Part shown: piece by piece, positions 41,031-52,570 of the stretch
Layout of the letters: each line of letters starts with the position of its first letter
Numbering within the stretch: position 1 is the stretch's first letter
NCBI RefSeq assembly: GCF_033115175.1
Contig: NC_084827.1
Location: forward strand, 176,949,401 to 177,013,400
Direction of reading: 5' to 3'
Source: Lepus europaeus
Lineage: Eukaryota > Chordata > Mammalia > Lagomorpha > Leporidae
DNA length: 64,000 bases
Notes under the pieces: generated by a model
Seen by the model: the letters and a program-made list of their open reading frames with translations, nothing else
The model's database searches: none
Told to the model about the DNA's origin: nothing
Translations under genes and position numbers: made by a program

Positions 41031-44000
41031 AGGGGGAGGAGGGGCCAAGACCCACCTTCTCTTCGCTCTCGTACCCCTTCTCAGAGGGAGGGGTTAGTGG
41101 GAGGGTGCCGGGGGTCTGGCCTTTAGCTCCCATACTTCTTGAGGTTTCCAGGGCTCCCCCGCCCCACCTGCCCGTGCCACCCCTTGACTGATGAGCAAGA
41201 GAATGGCAGATCTCAGTGTGCCCAGATGCACCCAGCCCAGTGCAGGAGCTGTGGCCAGATCTTCCTCGGAGGGGAGGGAACAGGCTCAAGGGGGAGCGAG
41301 GGGCAGGGGGAGGAATTCAGGAGCTGACCCCCGTCTCCTCCCCGTGGGCAGACCCCAGCCACCCTGCGCAGGACCAGCAGGCCTGGGTTCCGGGGAGGGC
41401 GCAGCCTGGGAGCAGCAGTGCTCAGCTAGTGTCCCTGGACAGCTGAGTATTGATCAAGTGAGGCGCCCTGGGCCCCGCCCTGCGGGAGGGCTGCTGATGG
41501 GAGCTGGGCCAGTCCCGCTGTGGCCCTGCGTGCTCACACCACCTGCTGTGCTCTGGGCTGCACGTGCGCGGGGAGGAAGCCCCAGCCCTGCTTCACATGT
41601 GGGGGCCGACAGGCAGCCCTGGGACATCCCCTGGCCGCCCCCTGTGCCACCAACCCCCACCCCATCCCAACAGATACCCTCCTTGCCTGGAAAACACTCC
41701 CCACCCCAGCTTCCCACCCTCCTCTGGGGACTCATCCCATCTATTATTCAGAGCACCAAATGGATGTTTAATTTGAGAAATGAAATGACTCTCCCAAGTG
41801 GCCAGGGTGGCAGGGAGGGGTGGAGGAAGGCCGGGCAGTCATGGCGATGCTGACTCAGGCACTGCTTGGAAAGCCGGGTGCCCTCTGCAGACCTGGGCCC
41901 TCCCCCAAAATTCCTGTGCTGCCTCTCACCCTAGTGCTGTGGCCAGTTGGGCTGAGCAGTGCCCATCGGTCCTGCCTGAGCCCTTGCCGGGGGCCCTGGG
42001 CAGCTGCTGGGCTCCCTGGCCTGGCCCATGCCTGATTTTCACCGGGCTGGACTCGCGTCTCCTCCACCCTGTGCAGACCCCCAGCTGGGCTTCTCTGCCT
42101 GGCCCTGACGCCTTGCCATGCCCCCTGCACTCTGGACAGCTGCCCTGGCCTCCAGCTCCCAGAGCCCTCCCTCTGCCTTCCTCGTCTTTCTCTGCCCTTC
42201 CCAATCTCTGCCCCCCGCCCCCACCGCCTCTTTCCTCCGGTCACTCCGATCTACTTTCACTTCCCAGAACCTCGCTGGCCCTCTCACACCTCAGGGCCTT
42301 AGCACTTGCTGTTCCGGCTGTCTGCCACGTCCTCCATCAGCCCAGTCATCCGTCTGGGCCACGCAGGGGCAGCCCCTCCCTCTGGCCACAGGCTGGGAGT
42401 TCATCCTCCCTGGGTCGCCACTGTCCAGATGCTGGGGTCTGCCCTGGTGAGGGCCCTGTTCTTCCTGCATCTGCACAGCCCACAACCCTTCCAGAGCCCT
42501 GCAGGGGTGTGTAGGAAAAACTCGGGGGACAGCTGTGATCAGGTTGTGGGAATTCCCCTGCCCCACCATGGTATCCCCCAGTGCCAGGCTGCGTACCAGG
42601 CACAGCACCCACCTGTGACCCTGCCCAGGCCTCTTCTCCTGTGCTCTGGGGCCCATTTGGGATAATGGGAAGGGGCTGCTCCTACACTCCCCTGCACCCC
42701 TTACTCCCATGGCCCACCCCAGCCTCCTGTCTGGAATCTCCTCCCAATCTTTAGATCAGGGTTTTATTGCACATACCATGTTCTTGTTTGTGTGTGTGTG
42801 TGTGTTTGTTTTTTTATTTTTCACCTCCCTCCTGCGGGGGCTGCGGCTTCCCGCTCCCAGGGGAGGTATGGCTCGAGGAGGAGGAGGAGAGGAGGAAGGC
42901 AGCCTCCTCTCGCAGCCACGGCAGCTCGCGCTGATCCGGCTCTGGGCTCCCGGACCATGTTCTTGTTTGTAAAGGTTCAAGCCACGCAGGTGTGCCGAGG
43001 ATGACTGTGAAGTCCCTCCTTCCCCAGCTCTCCCCAGGCTGTGGGATCAGATCATGCAGGCCCACGTGGACCCCTGGGGTTTAGGGCCCTGCCTCCCCAC
43101 GTGGCTGTCTGTCTGGAGGAGCTTCCTCCATCAGCACCCAGAGGCCCCTGCTGGGGTCCCCCACCTGCAGGGTCGTCATCCTCCACCTAGGGACACTTGG
43201 GTCCTCTCGCCCATACCTGTCTTTCTTCCAGACCCTCATTCGGAAGCCCCGCCTCTCATGGTCATCTCCAGCCCCGCCCTGCCTCCCCCATTCTTGAGTT
43301 GCTGTGTGCAGGTGTCATGGCCCTGGTCCCAGCTGTACCTGGTGGTACCTGAACCTCCCCAGCAATTCCTTGAGTCCTCTCTGTGGCCAGCATCCCAGCC
43401 TCTCATCTGTTTCCTGGCTCCAGCCCTGGGCCTTCAGTCCCTCTTCCTGCCTTGTCCAGGGTACCACTGCAAGCTTGCCCCTCTGCCTCATTCCCCTGTG
43501 AACCCCTGGCTTCTGAGGCCCCATGGTCTGAGCCCAGCTTCTGGCCCCCAAGCTCCTTGCCTTTTCCTCCTCAGCCTCCATGCCTGGGTTCAAGCCATCC
43601 ACGTGGTCCAAGGGCCTGGTCTCCGGCCCTGTGTCCTTCCTTTGGGTCCATCTAGGGCCATCCTGATGGGCAGGCTGCAGGGCTATGCGGCTCCCCAGCT
43701 GAGCGGCTGCTGGGTGGCTGTCCCTGTCCCTGCAGCTCGTACCCAGCCCGGAGCCTGGGGCACAGCCCTGGGAGGTGCACAGGGCTGGAGGGGCCGCCAT
43801 TGGAACAATGCAGGAAGCAGCCCCCGAGTGCCAGGCCCTAGACTGACCCCTCCACCTGCTCCTCCACACCCAGTGCTGCCGGAGGCCCCCCGAGTGCACC
43901 CTGTGGTTGGCTCCAGTTCAGAGGGGAAACTGGGGCCCAGAGCAGGGAAGGAAGTCACTCAGCTCAGGAGTTCTGGGGCTGAGATCTGAGCCCACGTCTG

Positions 44001-47000
44001 TGGCACTCACGGTCTCAGGGACATGCACACCGTGAGCTAACGGACCAAAGGACAGCTCCCCAGGTGCACGGGTGAAACCCAGGTAAAGGCAGCTCAGAAC
44101 TGCCACCCCACCCCCACCCCACACTGTTCTCTCAGGCCAAGAACTGTGCTGGGGGTGCCGATCCGGGCCAGCACAGGGCAGGAGCCATGGCTGGCTTTGC
44201 CCAGAGACCTTGGGAGCAATCTTAGAGCTTGCAGCTGGGGCCTTGGATACCCCCGCTCTCAAAAACCCTTCCTGGATCTCCCCATCTGAGGAGACCCTGG
44301 GGTTTTGTGCCTGCTGTGCGGGGTACATCCTGCACAGTGCTTCTGTCCCCTGGACATTACTTGGTGACTGTATGGTCACGATAATGTCCCCCAGCTGTTC
44401 CTGCGGCCTCATCCTTCCTACCCAGCCTTGACCCCCAAGGCTGAAAGTCAAGGTGGGGGCCAGGCTGGCAGAACCCCATGGGGCGGTGGCCATGGGGGCC
44501 AGGAGGGAGGGGGTGGAGGGTCTGAGGCCTGCTCTAGCCATTTGATGGACAGGCATGACACAGGCAGCTCAGCTTCTGCTGCAGACAAGGCCACCTGGGC
44601 TGCATGGAGTGGGATCGCGGACCCCAGGGCCACAGCACCCTCCTCCCAGGGTCACCGCGGCCCACAGCTGGGGCTTGCCATGGCCGAGAAGCCAACAGGA
44701 CCTGAAGGGCCTCTTCTGCTCACAGCTTTGCTGGGCCCAGGTCCCCTCCCCCATTGCGCTGTCATCATTTCAAGTGATTGGAGCTGAAGGGGATCGTTAG
44801 CTAATTAAAGCCAAGCCACTAATTGTCCCTCACAGGGGAGTGCGGGACTGCAGGGGCATGGGAGACGGAGGGGCTCTGGGGGCCTCCCTCTAGACTGCGT
44901 GTGATCTGGGGCCATTGTCAGAGAGTCCTTAAGCTGAGACTGGGGACTCTGGGAAAAGACTTCCAGATTCGGGCATGACTGTGACACCTGGGCACCCCTC
45001 GGCCCACCCTGGTAAGGTGCGGCGCACCCAGCTTCTGCAGGCCAGTGGGCCAGGCACCTGTGCCAAGAGTCTCTGCGCAGGTCTCCGTGAGCAGGATCCA
45101 GGAGTCAGCCAGGGCCGTGGTGCTCCTGGGCCCGGGGTCCTGCAATGGCAGAGCCAGTCTCCACTCCTGCAGGCTGCCCGCACCCCTCGCCTTGTTGCCC
45201 TCTGTCTGCAGAGCCAGCAGACACCCGCCCCCACCAAATCCTCCCTGTGCGGCCATCTCTGTCTTCCCCAAGGCCACCAGCCGGGCACACGCTCTGCAAG
45301 GGTGATTAGGTCAGGCCAGACCCAACAATCTCCCTTTGCTAAGGTCCACCGGTTTGGAAGGTTAATTACAGCCCCAAGACCCCTCCCTCACAGTGCCCAG
45401 ATCCGTGCTCAGTCCAATAATGGGGAAAAGGGCATGGCTCACCGGGGCCAGGAATCCCAGGGGCCCTCCTCCGACCACAAGGACGAGCTAGTACGGCCTC
45501 CCAGGCCAAGCCATCACCGTGCCATCACCACAGCAATCCGAGGAGTGGTACTGTCTTACCCTGCCTTACAGAGGAGGCAGCTAATGCCAAGAGAGTGACC
45601 CTCACAGCTGCTGGGTGGCCAAGCTGAGGGCAGCACAGGGTCTGACCCACCCCTTGCTGTGTGTCCTTGGGAAAGCCGCGTACCTACTCTGAGCCTCCGA
45701 GAGGACCAAAGCTGAGGCCTGTTCCCCCTGCACACGTTGCAGGGGAGCAGCGGGCTGATCTGCCCTCACCCACAGCCAGGGACGCAGGGCACCTCACTGG
45801 CGTCTGTGGCACCTGCGGCCCTAGGGAGGGACTGGGACCCCAATGCTAGCCGTCCAGTCACAGCCAGAGTGACTCCTGCCACCGTGATGATGATCCCCTG
45901 CAGTGAACTGGCAGCATTCACCGCCACCGGCACCCAGGGTTAATGGCCAGAGAGCTGCTGCTCCCCGGGGCAGGCCACTGGGTGGAGGCCTGCAGCCGCT
46001 GCCTAGCGCAGGCACATGTGTCTGTGGCCCCCTCCCACCTCAGGAGGCTCCTACCGCTGCAGCTCTGGGGCGGGCGGGGGGGAGGGGGGACTGCACAGGT
46101 GGCAGTGGCCACTGGCTCCCCTCCCCATGAGAAAGGCTGTCAATCCCCCCAGCAGGCTCCCCGCCCCCCGCCCCCGCCCCCACGCTCGAGCTGCCTCCCT
46201 CGGTAATGGGGCTTAATCATAACACGCATTAGCCAGGGCCTGCTGCCTACAATTACCGCTTCAATCAGCCACCCACCACCACCACCGCCCCCAGCCTCGG
46301 GCCACCCGTGGGGACACCCCTCCTGCCCTCCCAGGCCCCTCCCTGAACGCCACACAGGTGCCTCCGGCTCTGCAGACCACAGCGCTGTGACCCCAGCAGC
46401 AGGGGCCTGGGGCGGGGGGTGGCCGCTGCGGGGAGGAAGTGCTCCGGGTCACAGGCAATTATTCTAAAAGCCTGCGCAGGGTAGCTCGGGCTGAGGCTGC
46501 GCCGGCTGCTCCAGGCTGCTGACAGGTTTCCGCGTACACCCAGCGTCCACGTGTGCCCGTCACGTGCTCGGGACCCGAAATGGATGCCTAGTCCTATGGT
46601 GCCCTCGGAACCCAAGGACGGGCTACCAGCCACCCCCAAGGTGGCCCTGCTCGGTGGACCGGCAGCTGACCTCTGAGGGGCTGCCCCAGCACAGCTCTTG
46701 GTGCCCTGCACCGGCCCCTCCCCAGCACGGAGCCGGGCTCACCCATGCCAGACCCAGGGCCAGGGCCTCGGTGCCATCCCGCCTCAGCATGGGCGGGGGC
46801 CAGCGGAGGGCAGGAGGCAGGCCTGGCGGGGGAGTGGAGGAGGGGACGGCTGTTGTGCTGTGATTCTCTCTAATTGCTGTTTTGCTGAGAGGTAATTAAA
46901 ATCCCTTTTTATTTCACACGTCAGAGCTCTCGCCAGCCTGTGGAGCGGGAGCGAGGGGGCTGTGAGGCGGGGGCAGCAGAGAGCCGGGCGCCTAGGCTCA

Positions 47001-48587
47001 TAGAGGGTCGGGCGGGTCGGACATCCGAGCCCAGACCACCTGCCAGGGGCCCCCAGCCCAGTGCCTGGGCAGCCCCAGGGCATCCTGAGTGAGGGCAAGC
47101 CCACCAGAGCGCAGGAAGCCCACGCTGATGGAGTCAGGGACATCTCGGGGCCACCTCTTCAAGGCAGGTGCATCCGCTGACCACTCAGTTTGCACAGCCA
47201 ATTATTGTCCTGTGTGGCGGGACGGTGACAAAGCTGTGACTCTGAGAGACGAAGCAATGGCCAACACCCTCAGCCGGTCAGAGAGGGAGCTGGGTTGGAA
47301 GGGGTCTAACCCCACCATGGACATGCTGGGTCAATCTGCCCTCCAGCCCATGCCTCGGCCCCTCCTGCAGAGTCTGCCAGAGTCCACAGCCTTCCTCAGA
47401 CCCTCCTGGGAGCCCCGTGGGAACGGCCACAGCCCTGGGACCCCTGCTGATGGCTGTGCAGTGTCCACCTCCCCTGGGCGCACCCATGGCCCCCTGCTGA
47501 CCAGTCTCTGGCGATTCACAAACATTTCCCAAAGGTGTGAGAGCTCAGACTCACGCCAGCCAGAGTCAGGCTGGAGTGGGACAGGCACTGGGTCCACTGA
47601 GCAGCCCCTCCCGCTCCAAACTCCTGCCTCGCCAGCTTCCTCTCACCCTCATCTTCCTCATCCTCCCCTTCTCCACCATCACGCCGCTGTCACCCTCCAC
47701 CAGCACCACCTTCGCCGAGAGCTCCGTGTTATCACCCTGCCATGTGCAGAGGGACAAGCCAAGGCTTACAAAGGAAGAGCAGACCCCAGGTCTCAGAGCC
47801 GGTGGGGAGCCGAGGCAGGACCCGGACCTCAACTGCTTGAAACCCCGGGGTCAAGGTCACAGCCACCACACATGAGGGGGAAAGGAAGTTGGAGAGCGCT
47901 CGGGGAGTCCTCTGGAGCCAGCCACTTCTGAGCTGCCAGTCTGACCGAGCCTCCCCTGGGCTGAGATTTGCAGAAGCTGCGCAAGCCACCAGGACGTGAG
48001 AAGCTGAATGGCCACTCTGGCTCCAGCCCAGGGGAGGCCAGGCTGCCCCACCTCCCTCAAGCCTCGCTTTCCAGGGCCCCACTGGCTCTGGGGGCTGCCT
48101 CACCAGGCCGAGGGCAGGACCATGTGGGGCTGCTGTACCATTGCTCCAGGTTCTGCAGGCTGAAGGCCGAGGAGGTCAAGGTGTCGTGTCAAGGTCACGT
48201 TCTGCATCCCAGGGCGTAGCCTTGCCTGGTGGAGAACAGAGAGGACCCCAGCTGTGTTGTGTCTCCCCTTGGAAGGACACTCGTCCTGCCCTGACCTGTC
48301 CTGACATGACCTGGTCACGTCCCAAAGGTGCCATCTGCAGACACCATCACCTTAGTGATGGGCACCTGCAGTCAGAGCACTAAGTAGCCCAGCTGGGCTC
48401 TTGGGGACCTCTCAGGACACAGGACAGGTATGGCCAAGAGAAGAGATTCTCTCCCCAGCCTACCAACCTCCCTCCCTTCAGCCTCCCTTACCCCTGGACC
48501 CAGCCCAGGGCACTTGCCTTGAAGAGCTGATCACACATGGAGGGACCTGCCGCATCTCAGGGACCTGCCAGGTACCCAGCTCCCTAC
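41031..48587. other. Gene-free region with MIR relics and AT-rich islands
   Basis: No coding gene is supported. MIR-like relics are suggested about 43910-44000, 45540-45650 and 47220-47300 (complement of the CATCTGTAAAATGGG-type core). A TG microsatellite lies about 42789-42806. AT-rich islands with TAATTA or TAATTG cores lie at 44795-44825, 46200-46265 and 46860-46920. Confidence 0.45.
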
Positions 48588-48823
48588 CTGATGGCTACAA
48601 TAGTCAGAGCTGGGCCGATCCAAAGCCAGGAGCCAGGAGCTTCTTCCAGGTCTCCCACATGGGTGCAGGGGCTCAAGGACTTGGGCCATCCTCTGCCACT
48701 TTCCCAGGCACATTAGCAGGGAGCTGGACTGGAAGTGGAGCAGCCGGGACTTGAACTGGCGCCCATGTGGGATGCTGGCGCTGCAGGCAGTGGCTTTAAC
48801 CCATTACTCCAGATGCTCACCTC
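48588..48823 (-). mobile_element. CSINE, reverse, truncated at its 3' end
   Basis: The GA-rich block and tail are missing. Begins GATGGCTACAATAGTCAGAG, contains GGTCTCCCACATGGGTGCAG, ends near TTTAACCCATTACTCCAG. Confidence 0.85.
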
Positions 48824-50154
48824 TTAAAGGCAGGGGTGGTGACCTCACCACTCAGCAAACCTGGGCTGATGTGGGGAGAAGGAGATGCAGGAAGGTAGGG
48901 AGGCAGCCAGGGAGAGGGCGAGAGGCAGGGGTTGCTGACCGGACCTGGAGTGAGGGGTGGGACCCTGTGGGTCTGTGGGAGTGGGTAGGGGCTGCCCGAG
49001 CTGCAGGCAGCAGCCCTGGCATTGTTCATCTCTGTGTCCCCAGTGCCCAGTGCCAGCCCTAGGGGTGAAAGAATGACTGAAAACATTCTCAGGATTGCAC
49101 CTGCCCCCTGATGGATGCTACACCCAGCGAGGTGGCTTCCCAGGGCTGGAGTGAGCCCAGCCTGGAGGAAATCCTGGCACCAGCGAACGCCACCGTGAGC
49201 AGGCCACCAGGCCTCTCTAAGCCACAGGTGCAGACAATGGTGTTGAGGACCTCAGCTGTCTGAGGTCTAAATTTGATCCCCTAGGAGGAGGGCAGAAGTC
49301 AGGAAATGGGGGTGTGAGCGGGCCTTGTCTAAGGAAGCCGGGGGCCCCCAAAGCCCTGAGCTTTCCACCCCTGCACACCCAGGCACCTGCTGACCTCCTC
49401 CCCATACCCACCATCTCTGCCCTCGGAGAAGCCACTGGCTGGTACCTCGCAGGTGAGCCTTCCTAGGCTGGCTGCCCCGGTGCAGTGAGAAAGGCTCCCA
49501 GGGCCAAGCCCCGCGCAGGGATGGAGGGCAGAGACCTCGGGATCAGGGTTCATGGCAGGTTTGGAGGTCACTGGGGCATCTAGGAAGAGGGTTTGGGGGA
49601 AGCCAGTGGGATCTCAGCCCAGGGGTGAGATTCTCTGGGACACTCGGAGCCACCCTGCTGGAGCCCTTGCCCCTGAGCCTCAGTTTTCTGATCTGTAACA
49701 TGGGAGTAAGAGAGGCCACCCGCTCAGGGCCGCCGTGGGGTTTACACGCAGTGATGCTGTGAGTGTGCCCCGGCCACAGGTGCACACTCAGGCACACACA
49801 GGCACAGCAAGGCGGGCTCCTCAGGGATCCCTGCCCCCTCCCCGGCCCCTGGCACAGCTGTGGCAGTGCTTACTGCTCCCCCCTCCTGTCAATGTTCCCT
49901 GGCAGCTAATGGACCAATTTTTTAGCATTACGGAGATTTGGCCAATTTGGCGGCCCTGACAGGCTCGCAGAGTGAACGGTTCTGGGGGCAGGGTGGGTGT
50001 GGGAGCCAGGGTGAGAGAGGGGGAGGAAGAGGAGGAGGCCAGGAGGAGAAGGGGCCCTGGGCCCTGCTCCCAGTCGGGCTCCTCCTGGCGGGGCAGGAGG
50101 GGGTGGAGCCATTGGGGAGATTAGGGAGATAATTAGCCCCATTACGGCCCCTCC

Positions 50155-50345
50155 TGTGCTCTGGGCCTGTGCTAAGCACTTTGCATATATTTTCTCTTTA
50201 ATCCTCCAACAACCCTGCGAGGCCGCTTCTGTTATTTGCTCCATCCTTCCCGGTGTGGAAGCGGGCACGGCGGCTCCACGCTCGCCCAAGGTCACGGAGC
50301 CAGCAAGTGCTGGCGCTGGAATGGGAGCGGAGGCGTCCAGCCAGC
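50155..50345 (-). mobile_element. MIR-family SINE relic
   Basis: Reads as the complement-strand MIRb pattern: CTGTGCTAAGCACTTTGC, TTTAATCCTCCAACAACCCT and CCAAGGTCACGGAGCCAGCA in the expected order and spacing. Confidence 0.75.
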
Positions 50346-51099
50346 CTTTGACCTCATCCCAGCTCAGGCTGAACACAAGGCCAGGACACCCTCCTGCACC
50401 CATCCCCGCTGGCACCACACCCGGCCCAGCAGCGCGGCCCCAGCACCAGCCCCTCAGGATGCCTTGGCTGGGGCACCCCCCCCCCCGCCCGCTCACCAGC
50501 CACAGCCGGGGAGCGGGGACCTCATTTCCTGCTCCTCTGGCGGGGGTGATGTCACACCTTGAAGATCCCCAGAGCCCTGGGCACAGGACTGCCAGGCTTG
50601 GGCAGGGGTCCCAGGCACAGCTGGGTCCTCCCCTCCCAGCCAAGCGGTGTGTGGGGGGAGGGCGGTCAGTGCTAGGCTGGAAGTGGGCACCAGCTGTTTC
50701 TTTCCGGTGGGACCTTCTGGGGGCAGGGAGGCAGGCCTGCCTGAAGGAGGGGAGGGGCGGCTGTGGGGGGAGGGGAGGCAGTGCCGCGGGCAGGGGGAGA
50801 GGGCTGCGGGGCTCAGTGCATTAAGCGATCAGAGAGGACAATATTTCATTGCTGGCAATCGCAGCCAAGACATCAACTACTTGGGGAGAGCAGCCTTAAA
50901 AGCCTTTTGATTTTATTTCTTCTACTTCATCTTTTTTTTTTTCTCTTCCCTTGCTGGTGTCCTTGACAAGGCTCCCTCCCCCCTCCCCGGCCCCTTCCCC
51001 AACCTGGCCCTGGCCCTCCTGCTCCTTGGGAGGCCCAGGAGCCTGGCTGCGGGCCAGCTGAGGCTTCCCCAAGCTTCTGCAAGGCGTTGCCCGGGCCCC

Positions 51100-51700
51100 T
51101 GGGCAGGCGCGTGTGCGCAGGACTGGCGGGACCTGGAACCGTGCGCGCCCCGCAGAAGCCACCGCCGAGGTAAGAGACCCGGGCCCCGCCGGGGGCGGGA
51201 GGGGGGGCGAGCAGGGGCGCCAGACCCTGGGAGTCAGCCTAGTTGGGCCAAACCACCGGCCCCAGGGGAGACACTCCCCCCCCGAGGGCAAAAGACACAG
51301 GTGTGCTCACGAAACGCACACTCACTGCTCAAGACCTGGGGGCGGAGGGCAGGTCACTGCGGGACACCCCACCCGGTGCCCATGACGTCAGCCGCCGTGC
51401 TGTGACGTCACTGCCCCGCCCCCGCGCGTGTCCGCCCCACGCCCGCGAGATGTTCCATCTCAGCCTGACGGCTGGCGAAGCGCAATTGCACATCTGTCTT
51501 GTCGGGAATTAGTTAATTGAATCAGCAGCCCGAGCTGCCGCAGCGACCTCTATCCCGCCCCCCCCCCGGGAGGGGCTGGGCGGGGGAGGGGACGGGGGTC
51601 TCGCCTAGACTGGGGGCGGGGAACGGGGCTGTCTGAATACGGGTCCATGTCCACCCTCCGCGGTGTGGCCGAGGCCTGGGGCTGGGCGACCTCCGGGAGA
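51100..51700. promoter_or_regulatory. CpG-rich element with two CRE palindromes
   Basis: TGACGTCA occurs at 51383-51390 and 51403-51410, spaced exactly 20 bp, in sequence with many CpGs. A TTAGTTAATTGAATCAGC motif follows at 51509. No exon is recognisable beside it. It could be a distal enhancer of ECEL1 or the promoter of an unannotated transcript. Confidence 0.55.
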
Positions 51701-52399
51701 GGCTTGGCGAGGAGGGCGGGGCGGCTCCCACCAGGGCGCCGGAACCCCCTCCCCAGCCGCGGGCTCCGGGCGCAGCTCCTCCTCCCCATGCCTCTCCCGT
51801 GGAGCCCCTTCCCATGAGCCATCGCCTCCGCCCCCAGATGCTGGGAAAGGCGACTGGCTCCCCTCCCTGTCCCCTTCCCTCCACTGCCCCCCGGGGTGGG
51901 GGTGGCGCTCTGGCTCTGGTCCAGGCCCCATCCCCGGTCCTCGGGGCTCCTCCGCAGTGGGTCCCTGCCTCCCTCCATCCTTGGTCACCTCCTCCCTCTG
52001 CCCCCACCCTTCCTTCCCCGCCCACAGAGACAGCCCGGGAAAGATGTGACCAGCTGGAGACCCTGGGCCTGACTCCACCTCTCTGACCTCTGACCTCTCC
52101 ACACCTGACCCCGGAAGTAAGAAAAGTCCCTGCCGCAGCGGGTACAGTTAAGGGCAGGGTACCAGATTCTGGGAGCCAGCACGCTGTAATCTCACCCCAG
52201 AGCTGCTCCACAAAGATGCCCACTTAAAGGGTAGCCACTGTGGCCACCCGAAGGAGGGGCCAGGATGGAGTTCTTGATGCGGGGGCTCATGCACCCCAGG
52301 GCTCCCATCTGAACCCAGGGTTCACTCCCTGGCCCTCATGACTCCCACACTGTTGCGTGGTCTTCAGAGTTCCATGGTTTGTCCATTCAGTCTTGCATC

Positions 52400-52570
52400 C
52401 TTATCCTTGAACAGTCTCATTCCCATTTCACAGATGGGAAAGTGGAGGTCCAGAGAGGTCCAGTGACTTGCCAAAGACCTCACTCACAGCGATGATGCTG
52501 CAGAGCTGGGATGTGAACCCAACTGCTCCGGCCTCCATGTCAGCCCATCTCCACTACAGTGCCTCCCCCT
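52400..52570 (-). mobile_element. MIR-family SINE relic
   Basis: CCCATTTCACAGATGGGAAA, AGTGACTTGCC and GAGCTGGGATGTGAACCCA follow the reverse MIR order. Confidence 0.75.

Noticed and set aside
43054-43989. Forward open frame of 311 codons
   Set aside because: Pro/Leu/Ser-rich, no domain, overlaps an MIR-like relic at its end and has no splice or promoter context.
49906-50643. Reverse open frame of 245 codons
   Set aside because: Crosses a MIR relic and a homopolymer C-run; compositional.
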